From positions 1-8,048 of the forward strand of contig JAZQQJ010000032.1 in assembly GCA_045629005.1 (NCBI GenBank): a stretch of 8,048 nucleotides of DNA, read 5' to 3'. The position numbers and the translations under genes are program-made. This document shows, one piece after another, positions 1 through 5,255 of this stretch. The first letter of the stretch is position 1. Each line of letters starts with the position of its first letter. The notes under the pieces were generated by a model. It searched no databases and was not told the origin of the DNA. It worked only from the letters and a program-made list of their open reading frames with translations. This DNA is from RGIG3528 sp045629005. GTDB lineage: Bacteria > Bacillota > Clostridia > Lachnospirales > Lachnospiraceae.

Positions 1-189
1 TATTTCGCTTAGTTTCCGTGATTTATGTAACTTTCCCCCTGCCGTTTTTTTTCAAAAGTTACATATTTCGCCTAGTTTCCGTGATTTATGTAACTTTCCC
101 CCCTGACATTCTTCGCGAAAGTTACATATTTCAATGATTTCAGGTGATTTATGTAACTTTCCTCCTGCCGTTCTTTTCTCAAAGAGTCG
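1..189. repeat. 63-bp tandem repeat, three copies, each with internal hairpin arms
   Basis: Copies start at 1, 64 and 127, exactly 63 bases apart. The first two are nearly identical over their first ~37 bases. The third has diverged at both ends. Each unit carries ATGTAACTTT (25-34, 88-97, 151-160). In the first two units the exact reverse complement AAAGTTACAT follows (55-64, 118-127), giving 10-bp stems with loops of about 20 bases. The third unit has lost its right arm (AAAGAG at 181). The array may continue left of the window. Confidence 0.9.
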
Positions 190-224
190 AGACAAATTTT
201 AGGTGTAAAATCTTTTGGGTGTCA

Positions 225-271
225 CTGGTGATTACCAGGGGAATCCTTAATTCCCCTTGATTACCCACCAG
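225..271. repeat. Imperfect palindrome with nested hairpins
   Basis: The core is AGGGGAAT (237-244), loop CCTTA, ATTCCCCT (250-257), an 8-bp perfect stem. An outer CTGGT (225-229) can pair with ACCAG (267-271). CTGGT can instead pair with a nearer ACCAG at 234-238. The word TGATTACC occurs directly repeated on both sides of the core (229-236 and 258-265). It touches the next palindrome at 270. There is no T-tract, so it does not look like a simple terminator. Confidence 0.7.
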
Positions 272-347
272 CATGTGACTCGAAGTCTGTCCATGGACAC
301 GAAGTGTCCCCGAAGGGGTTCCATTGACTTACTTCGAGTCACATGCT
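270..347. repeat. Long 78-bp imperfect palindrome with two GAA triloop hairpins at its tip
   Basis: The outer arms are a perfect 17-bp inverted repeat: 270-286 (AGCATGTGACTCGAAGT) and 331-347. Pairing resumes inside as 289-297 against 320-328 with one mismatch. The apical stretch contains two mini-hairpins with GAA loops, CAC-GAA-GTG (298-306) and CCCC-GAA-GGGG (308-318). The alternative GGACAC-GAA-GTGTCC (295-309) is also possible. Such a structure could be a folded RNA, a cruciform, or a remnant of a small palindromic mobile element. No reverse transcriptase, integrase or transposase is visible here. Confidence 0.8.
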
Positions 348-368
348 ATTTCAATTATTTTATTCCCC

Positions 369-470
369 TTACGGAAATATGTTTCCTCCTGCTTTTATCC
401 GTGATGCCTTTTATTTCCTTACGGAGATATGTTACTCTCCTGCATTTATCCCTAATTCCTTTCATTTCCC
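369..470. repeat. Degenerate ~50-bp tandem repeat, two copies
   Basis: Copy 1 (369-418) and copy 2 (419-470) both begin TTACGGARATATGTT, continue with TCCTGC and TTTATCC, and end in CTTTYATTTCC. Short indels separate them. The words CTCCTGC and ATATGTT resemble parts of the 63-bp units at the left of the window, so both arrays may descend from one repeat family; that relationship is inferred. Confidence 0.65.
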
Positions 471-494
471 TTCTTTGAAGAAAGCAATACCCCC

Positions 495-585
495 TTCGAA
501 TTTTTGGTGCTCTGAGTTCGAACTTTTGGTACTCTAAATGACAAAATCTTCGAACTTTTGGTACTCATGGTTCGACAATTGGTAC
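495..585. repeat. Four direct repeats of TTCGAAcTTTTGGTaCTC, helically phased
   Basis: Copies lie at 495-512, 517-534, 549-566 and, more degenerate, 571-585. Copies two and three are identical over 18 bases. The start-to-start distances are 22, 32 and 22 bases, close to two, three and two turns of B-DNA, so all copies would face the same side of the helix. This is the layout expected of a cooperative protein-binding array (operator or iteron-like). No replication gene is visible, so the partner is unknown. Confidence 0.75.
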
Positions 586-597
586 ATACAAAATAGA

Positions 598-645
598 TGC
601 AGCTGTCAGGGTTGATTGCACTAACAGCTGCACTTTTACGGTGCA
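598..645. other. Two mutually exclusive small hairpins
   Basis: TGCAGCTGT (598-606) pairs perfectly with ACAGCTGCA (624-632) across a 17-base loop. A second stem, TGCAC (629-633) with GTGCA (641-645), overlaps the right arm of the first, so both cannot form at once. A short T-run (634-637) follows the first hairpin on the plus strand. It could be a weak plus-strand terminator or a switch-like structure; neither is established. Confidence 0.45.
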
Positions 646-659
646 AAATGTTAACCCAA

Positions 660-704
660 AAGACGACGTGAGCCCCGGAAATTTCATCGAACTTTCCGGG
701 GCTC
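660..704 (-). terminator. Intrinsic terminator of the minus-strand polysaccharide operon
   Basis: GAGCCCCGGAAA (670-681) and TTTCCGGGGCTC (693-704) form a perfect 12-bp GC-rich stem with an 11-base loop, about 60 bases past the rfbB stop codon. On the minus strand the stem is followed by ACGTCGTCTTTT, so the T-run is slightly distant. On the plus strand it is followed by a weakly T-rich stretch. Position and stem strength make it the likely end of the operon transcript, possibly in both directions. Confidence 0.75.
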
Positions 705-764
705 CTCTCCTTATTCTGCATATTTTAGATAACACCAAAAATCTATGCAGGCTAATCTTTTTTA

Positions 765-1784
765 TTATCTATTTCCGTACATCTTTTCGTAGTAGTCCTG
801 ATAGTCACCTTTTACGATGTCTTCCCACCACTCGCGGTTATCGAGGTACCACTGAATTGTCTTCTTGATACCGTCTTCAAACATTGTCTCGGGAAGCCAA
901 CCAAGCTCGTTGTGAATCTTTGTCGGGTCGATTGCATATCTCATATCATGGCCTTTACGGTCGCCGACATGTGTAATGAGGCTTTCAGGCTTTCCAAGCT
1001 GCTTGCATATAATCTTTACGATGTCGATGTTCTTCATCACATTATGACCGCCGATGTTGTAAACCTCGCCGACGCGGCCCTTGTGGATGATAAGATCGAT
1101 TGCCTTACAATGGTCTTCAACATACAGCCAGTCTCTTACGTTAAGACCTTCTCCGTAAACAGGAAGAGGCTTGTCTACAAGCGCATTCGCAATCATAAGA
1201 GGAATGAGCTTCTCAGGGAAATGATACGGGCCGTAGTTGTTTGAGCAACGGCTGATTGAAACAGGAAGGCCATAAGTTCTGTTGTAGGCAAGAACAAGAA
1301 GGTCTGCAGCAGCCTTCGAAGAACTGTAAGGTGAACTAGTATGGATAGGGGTTGTCTCTGTAAAGAAGAGGTCAGGTCTGTCCAAAGGAAGATCACCATA
1401 AACTTCATCGGTGGAAACCTGATGGTAACGCTTAATGCCGTATTTTCTGCAGGCATCCATAAGTGTTGCGGTACCAATAATGTTTGTGTTAAGGAATACG
1501 CCCGGATCCTCGATGGAACGATCAACGTGGCTCTCTGCTGCGAAGTTTACGATGATGTCGGGCTTCTCTTCTTCAAATAGTTTGTCAACAGCTTCTCTGT
1601 CACAAATGTCAGCCTTTACAAAACGGAAATTCGGATTGTCCATAACAGGCTTTAACGTCTTAAGGTTGCCCGCATATGTAAGCTTGTCCAAACATACGAT
1701 TCTGTAATCGGGATGCTCCTTTAACATGTGAAAGATGAAATTTGATCCGATAAATCCGGCACCGCCGGTAACAATAATTGTCAT
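765..1784 (-). CDS. rfbB: dTDP-glucose 4,6-dehydratase
   Basis: This enzyme converts dTDP-glucose to dTDP-4-keto-6-deoxyglucose in the cytoplasm, the second step towards dTDP-L-rhamnose and other deoxysugars. The 339-residue protein is a full-length extended short-chain dehydrogenase. Visible marks are the NAD-binding GxxGxxG at residues 7-13, the LDKLTYAGN segment at 32-40, the catalytic T-D-E triad in STDEVYG at 124-130, and the YxxxK pair Y153/K157. The start is an ATG preceded by AGGAAAGGA at a normal distance. It lies 127 bases after rfbA on the same strand. That gap holds only a weak AATTAG/CTAATT hairpin (1841-1859), so the gene is probably co-transcribed, with the terminator at 670-704 behind it. 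rmlC and rmlD do not follow, so the final sugar is uncertain. Confidence 0.97.
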   Translation of the reverse strand: MTIIVTGGAGFIGSNFIFHMLKEHPDYRIVCLDKLTYAGNLKTLKPVMDNPNFRFVKADICDREAVDKLFEEEKPDIIVNFAAESHVDRSIEDPGVFLNTNIIGTATLMDACRKYGIKRYHQVSTDEVYGDLPLDRPDLFFTETTPIHTSSPYSSSKAAADLLVLAYNRTYGLPVSISRCSNNYGPYHFPEKLIPLMIANALVDKPLPVYGEGLNVRDWLYVEDHCKAIDLIIHKGRVGEVYNIGGHNVMKNIDIVKIICKQLGKPESLITHVGDRKGHDMRYAIDPTKIHNELGWLPETMFEDGIKKTIQWYLDNREWWEDIVKGDYQDYYEKMYGNR

Positions 1785-1911
1785 ATTTTTGTCCTTTCCT
1801 TATTCAGAAATGTACTGACTACGTGCTTCCATATTCCGTTAATTAGAAACACGCTAATTCTCTTTTCTCATATCATTTAGGCTTTGATGACGTAATTTGC
1901 AGAACGGTGTG

Positions 1912-2799
1912 CTAATAACGTACCTTTCCTTCCGCAACGTTCTTAAGATGTGCTCCGTACGGTGATTTGCCGTAACGCTGAGCACTTTCCATAAGTGTTT
2001 CCTTATCAATCCATCCGTTAATGAAAGCTATTTCTTCAGGAGCAGAAATAACGATAGACTGGCGCTTCTGAATCATCTGAACAAAATCCGTTGCTTCTAC
2101 AAGAGAATCCATCGTTCCTGTATCAAGCCATGCATAACCACGACCCATAAGTGATACGTCAAGGAGGTCATCCTTCAGATACATTTCGTTCAGTGTCGTA
2201 ATTTCAAGCTCACCACGTGCAGAAGGCTTAACCTCGTTTGCACGCTTTGAAACGCCTGCAGGGTAGAAGTAAAGACCTGTAACCGCATAATTGCTTTTCG
2301 GCTGAGCGGGTTTCTCTTCGATGCTGATTGCCTTGCCGTTCGCATCAAACTCAACAACGCCAAAGCGCTCAGGATCGTTTACATAATATCCGAATACGGA
2401 TGCTCTGCCGTTCTTCTCAGCATTCTCTGCAGCGCCCTTAAGGGAACGTCTGAAACCGTTGCCGTAAAAGATGTTGTCGCCAAGTACCATTGCGCATGCG
2501 TCATCACCGATAAACTCTTCACCAAGAATGAAAGCCTGTGCAAGTCCGTCAGGACTCGGCTGAACCTTGTAGGAGAAATGAACTCCGAAGTCCGAGCCAT
2601 CACCAAGAAGTCTTTCAAAGTTCGGAAGATCGGTTGGTGTGGAAATAATGAGTATGTCACGGATGCCGGCAAGCATCAGTGTTGACAAGGGATAGAAAAC
2701 CATCGGCTTGTCATAAATAGGTAAAAGCTGCTTCGATGTTACCATCGTAAGCGGATAAAGCCTTGTGCCGGCGCCTCCGGCAAGAATAATACCTTTCAT
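1912..2799 (-). CDS. rfbA: Glucose-1-phosphate thymidylyltransferase
   Basis: It joins glucose-1-phosphate and dTTP to make dTDP-glucose, the substrate of the rfbB product next door. With the start at 2799 the protein has 295 residues, the usual RmlA length. It opens with the nucleotide-binding signature GGAGTRLYPLT (8-18), followed by SKQLLPIYDKPM (22-33) with the catalytic lysine, the metal-binding GDN (107-109), and EEKP (161-164) before TGLYFY. A start at 2835 would add 12 residues (MKVAVNNISEVS). I reject it because those codons fall in a duplicated copy of the previous gene's tail, and GGAGG at 2805-2809 sits ideally before the ATG at 2799. It is the second gene of the operon, downstream of the priming transferase and the hairpin insertion. 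Confidence 0.96.
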   Translation of the reverse strand: MKGIILAGGAGTRLYPLTMVTSKQLLPIYDKPMVFYPLSTLMLAGIRDILIISTPTDLPNFERLLGDGSDFGVHFSYKVQPSPDGLAQAFILGEEFIGDDACAMVLGDNIFYGNGFRRSLKGAAENAEKNGRASVFGYYVNDPERFGVVEFDANGKAISIEEKPAQPKSNYAVTGLYFYPAGVSKRANEVKPSARGELEITTLNEMYLKDDLLDVSLMGRGYAWLDTGTMDSLVEATDFVQMIQKRQSIVISAPEEIAFINGWIDKETLMESAQRYGKSPYGAHLKNVAEGKVRY

Positions 2800-2804
2800 A
2801 GAAA

Positions 2805-2809
2805 CCTCC
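2805..2809 (-). promoter_or_regulatory. Ribosome binding site that fixes the rfbA start
   Basis: GGAGG on the minus strand lies five bases before the ATG at 2799. This supports the shorter, family-typical N terminus and places the upstream in-frame ATG at 2835 outside the gene. Confidence 0.85.
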
Positions 2810-2812
2810 GAA

Positions 2813-2899
2813 ATGTTATTAACAGCTACCTTCATGCTTTGTCCCCAAACCTGCTTTGGGGACGGCCAATAGCCATGTTATTAACAGCTACCTTCATGC
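2813..2899. repeat. 25-bp direct repeats flanking a hairpin between two operon genes
   Basis: The same 25 bases occur at 2813-2837 and 2875-2899, 62 bases apart. The 37 bases between them contain a perfect stem, GTCCCCAAA (2841-2849), loop CCTGC, TTTGGGGAC (2855-2863). The copy at 2875-2899 holds the last codons and stop of the priming transferase. The other copy lies directly before the rfbA ribosome binding site. Neither side of the hairpin has a T-run, so it is not a clear terminator. It may stabilise or separate transcript halves, or be a small palindromic insertion with duplicated flanks. Confidence 0.9.
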
Positions 2900-4281
2900 C
2901 TCAGCACTACCAGTACTGTCTTAAACAAAATCTTTATATCAAGCCAGATACTCCATTTATCAATATATTCGGTATCGAGCTTAACTATCTCATCAAAATC
3001 GTCAATGTTCGAACGGCCGCTGACCTGCCACATTCCTGTAAGACCGGGCTTGATGGAAATACGGCGCCACTGGTCCATCTTGTACTTTTCAACTTCATCA
3101 AGCGTCGGCGGACGTGTGCCTACAAGAGACATCTGTCCGGCAAAGATATTAAAGAACTGCGGTAGTTCATCAAGGCTTGTTTTACGGATGAATTTACCAA
3201 CCCGTGTAATACGCGGGTCATCCTTCATCTTGAACATAACTCCGCCGGCAATTTCATTCTGCGCCATAAGGGCCGCTTTCCGTGCTTCTGCATCTTTATA
3301 CATGCTTCGGAACTTGAGAATCTTAAAATGACGTCCGTTCTGACCGACACGAGTCTGCTTGAAAAGAATAGGGCCGGGCGAATCAATCTTAACAGCAAGC
3401 GCAACGATAAGCATTACAGGCGAACTTACAACAATCGCAATAAATGAGAGAATAATGTCCATAATGCGCTTCAGGAGCTGGTCTGTAACGTTAAAGGAAA
3501 CACGGTGGTAGGTAATTACAGGGTAAGTTCCGACAGAAGAAACATAGCTGTATGCGCCGCCGCCATCATAAAGATCCATGATAAGCTTTACGGTAACACC
3601 CATTGTAACACACATGTCAATGTAACTCTGTGAGAACTCGACCTGGTCACCATGACGCTGCATGATGTAAACCTGATCGATGTGCTGGTCTCTGATAATA
3701 TTTTCCAATTCGCCGAGCCAGCCGATGTAGCCTTCCTCTTCTTTATAACGATGCTCACTCATTGCCACATAGCCGATGAGCGTATGCTTAATATTCGTTT
3801 TTTCAATGTAAGTTTTGAATTTCGTGAAACGTTCAATTTTTCCAACATAAAGAACTCTTGGAACTGTTGATGTTGACGTGCGGATTTTGCCGTTTCTGTA
3901 AAGAAGTACCTTATCAAGAAAAGATACCGCATCAATTCCCAAAAAACAGTAAAACCAACATCTGTCTTCCTTCGGAACTGACGAAGCAAAAAACAGCACC
4001 GCAAGAGAAATAACTGCAGCTATCATAAACGCCCTGAACACTTTTTTGAAAATACGGTCTCTATAGTAAAAGAGCGTAATATTGTAAAGATATGCTGCCT
4101 TGCACACAAACAAAAAGATGATAATAAAAACAGCGCCGAGAACTGTAATAGGTAACAGTGATTCGACGTTTCCAAAAAAGCTGCATAAGCCGAGAGCCAA
4201 TGCCAATGCTGCTACATTAATCAGTATGTCAATCTCAATCTGACTTAGGTCAGTATTGGCGTTTTTGTTAGAGTGATTCAT
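2881..4281 (-). CDS. Polyprenyl-phosphate sugar-phosphate transferase (priming transferase of exopolysaccharide or capsule synthesis)
   Basis: This membrane enzyme should transfer a sugar-1-phosphate from a nucleotide sugar to undecaprenyl phosphate, the first committed step of polysaccharide repeat assembly. The 466 residues show the two-part WbaP/EpsE-like plan: about four hydrophobic segments (roughly 20-36, 43-66, 82-101, 108-127), a soluble middle part (140-260), then a hydrophobic helix at 273-298 and the bacterial sugar-transferase domain. That domain has KRIMDI, DSPGPILFKQTRVG (300-313), KFRSM (323-327), the catalytic Asp-Glu in TSLDELPQ (368-375), LVGTRPP and KPGLTGMWQVSGR. It is first in the operon, 112 bases behind a strong promoter. 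The start ATG at 4281 is preceded by a GGGGGC ribosome binding site. The last codons lie in a duplicated 25-bp segment. The sugar specificity cannot be read from the sequence. Confidence 0.94.
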   Translation of the reverse strand: MNHSNKNANTDLSQIEIDILINVAALALALGLCSFFGNVESLLPITVLGAVFIIIFLFVCKAAYLYNITLFYYRDRIFKKVFRAFMIAAVISLAVLFFASSVPKEDRCWFYCFLGIDAVSFLDKVLLYRNGKIRTSTSTVPRVLYVGKIERFTKFKTYIEKTNIKHTLIGYVAMSEHRYKEEEGYIGWLGELENIIRDQHIDQVYIMQRHGDQVEFSQSYIDMCVTMGVTVKLIMDLYDGGGAYSYVSSVGTYPVITYHRVSFNVTDQLLKRIMDIILSFIAIVVSSPVMLIVALAVKIDSPGPILFKQTRVGQNGRHFKILKFRSMYKDAEARKAALMAQNEIAGGVMFKMKDDPRITRVGKFIRKTSLDELPQFFNIFAGQMSLVGTRPPTLDEVEKYKMDQWRRISIKPGLTGMWQVSGRSNIDDFDEIVKLDTEYIDKWSIWLDIKILFKTVLVVLRHEGSC

Positions 4282-4306
4282 GCATGAGCCCCCAAATTAC
4301 ATATTT

Positions 4307-4320
4307 TCTACGCGCGTAGA
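4307..4320. promoter_or_regulatory. 14-bp perfect palindrome in the leader of the polysaccharide operon
   Basis: TCTACGCGCGTAGA is a perfect dyad lying between the promoter (4400-4428) and the start (4281), about 26 bases before the ATG. In the transcript, GCACGTA from upstream (4329-4335 region) can pair with TACGCGC inside the dyad with one mismatch, competing with dyad self-pairing. It may be a repressor operator or part of a leader RNA structure. I could not match the ~112-base leader to a known riboswitch class. Confidence 0.5.
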
Positions 4321-4399
4321 CCCGCGGTTTTACGTGCCTTAATCATAACTTCCACTCAAAAATTTAGTGCAGATTTGATTTCAGGTGATACATGGATTT

Positions 4400-4428
4400 A
4401 TTATATATCTTTCAGCACCCTCTGTAAA
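4400..4428 (-). promoter_or_regulatory. SigA-type promoter of the polysaccharide operon
   Basis: On the minus strand, TTTACA (4428-4423), a 17-base spacer and a perfect TATAAT (4405-4400) give an almost consensus housekeeping promoter. Transcription would start near 4393, leaving an unusually long leader of about 112 bases before the priming transferase. Confidence 0.85.
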
Positions 4429-4482
4429 CAGAAATGAAAGAATTTAGCCAATTTTAACAATTATTCAATCTTTAGAACATAC

Positions 4483-4511
4483 TTGCCCACTTGTAAGAAA
4501 TTAGTTATTAT
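4483..4511 (+). promoter_or_regulatory. Promoter of the response regulator / kinase operon
   Basis: TTGCCC (4483-4488), 17 bases, then TATTAT (4506-4511) match the SigA consensus at four and five of six positions. A start near 4518 leaves a leader of about 40 bases containing the AGGAGGG ribosome binding site at 4546-4552. It faces away from the polysaccharide promoter, so a regulator bound between them could affect both. Confidence 0.6.
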
Positions 4512-4557
4512 GCTACTATTATTCTATTGTACAGACATCATATATAGGAGGGCTTAT

Positions 4558-5253
4558 ATGGCGCTTTTACTTTTAATTGATGACGATAAAGAAGTTCTTG
4601 CTTCAAACAAACGTTTTCTTCTGGACAAGGGATATCAGGTATATACCTTTGACGTTCCCTCAGAGGGCATTCGTGCTGCGCAGAAATTAAAACCCGATTG
4701 CTTTATTCTCGATGTTATGATGCCCGAAATGGACGGCTTCGAAGTATGTGATGCACTTCGAAAGTTTACAAGCGCCCCCATCATTTTCCTCAGTGGAAAA
4801 GGCGATGAAGAGGCAAAGGTTAAAGGTCTTCTGAAAGGTGCTGACGATTACATCGTTAAGCCCTACTCCCTTCTCGAGCTTGATGCGCGCATAAAGGTTC
4901 TTCTTCGCCGCGCCCAGCAGCTGAGAGGCGCTGTCCAGCAAAGTAAAAACGTTCTTGTTTTCAAGAACCTCAAAATCGATAAGATTGCTCATAAAGCTTT
5001 CTATAAGGATGAGGACCTTGGTCTTGCCAATAAAGAGTATCTCGTTCTTTCTTACCTTGCAAACCGTCCGAATCAGGAAGTTACGTTTGAAGAGCTCGGA
5101 AAAGAACTTTTCGGTGTATACTCTGAGGCAGACAGACGATCTGTAATGGTAAACGTTTCCCGTCTCAGAAAAAAGCTTGAGATTGACAACGAACTTCTTA
5201 ACATGGTCGAAACAGTGTGGTCAAAGGGCTACAAATTCATTTGTAAGGATTAA
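4558..5253 (+). CDS. OmpR/PhoB-family response regulator
   Basis: This is a DNA-binding regulator activated by phosphorylation from a histidine kinase. The 231-residue protein has a receiver domain (1-115) with the acidic pocket D8-D9-D10, phospho-acceptor D52 in ILDVMMP, S79 in place of the usual switch threonine, and K101 in VKPYS. A winged-helix domain follows (about 133-230), ending in the typical VWSKGYKF hairpin. The ATG at 4558 is chosen over an upstream in-frame TTG (4483) because AGGAGGG lies just before it and the longer N terminus (MPTCKKLVIM...) is foreign to the family and overlaps the promoter. No kinase gene is adjacent; a partial one lies 2 kb to the right on the other strand. 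The next gene starts 2 bases after its stop. Confidence 0.95.
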   Translation: MALLLLIDDDKEVLASNKRFLLDKGYQVYTFDVPSEGIRAAQKLKPDCFILDVMMPEMDGFEVCDALRKFTSAPIIFLSGKGDEEAKVKGLLKGADDYIVKPYSLLELDARIKVLLRRAQQLRGAVQQSKNVLVFKNLKIDKIAHKAFYKDEDLGLANKEYLVLSYLANRPNQEVTFEELGKELFGVYSEADRRSVMVNVSRLRKKLEIDNELLNMVETVWSKGYKFICKD

Positions 5254-5255
5254 CA

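Larger units (their letters stand above)
1..764. other. Repeat-rich non-coding region left of the polysaccharide operon
   Basis: About 760 bases hold no gene I can support. The open frames here are short, lack ribosome binding sites and run across repeats and palindromes. The content, in order, is a 63-bp tandem repeat, two abutting imperfect palindromes, a degenerate 50-bp repeat pair, a set of phased 18-bp direct repeats, overlapping small hairpins, and the terminator that closes the minus-strand operon. If a gene lies left of the window and reads leftward, this would be its control region; that cannot be seen from here. Confidence 0.75.

Noticed and set aside
1..189. CRISPR array
   Set aside because: The units are contiguous near-identical 63-bp tandem copies with no unique spacers, and no cas gene is visible.
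270..347. Retron msr-msd or integron attC site
   Set aside because: No reverse transcriptase or integrase is visible and the attC core motif is absent.
257..537. Short plus-strand open frames across the palindromes and 50-bp repeats
   Set aside because: No ribosome binding site, low-complexity hydrophobic translation, and they run straight through structured repeats.
452..721. 89-codon minus-strand open frame downstream of rfbB
   Set aside because: It crosses the rfbB terminator, the hairpins and the phased repeats and has no recognisable domain; best explained as chance.
2838..2874. Hairpin 2841-2863 as an intrinsic terminator inside the operon
   Set aside because: There is no T-run on either strand, so termination is unlikely to be its main role.
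4282..4393. Cyclic-di-GMP or other known riboswitch in the polysaccharide leader
   Set aside because: Fragments such as GGCACG and CCGCGGG looked suggestive, but the conserved core and stems of those classes could not be assembled.
4483..4557. Upstream TTG start for the response regulator
   Set aside because: It coincides with the -35 box, lacks a ribosome binding site, and adds residues foreign to the family; AGGAGGG precedes the ATG at 4558.
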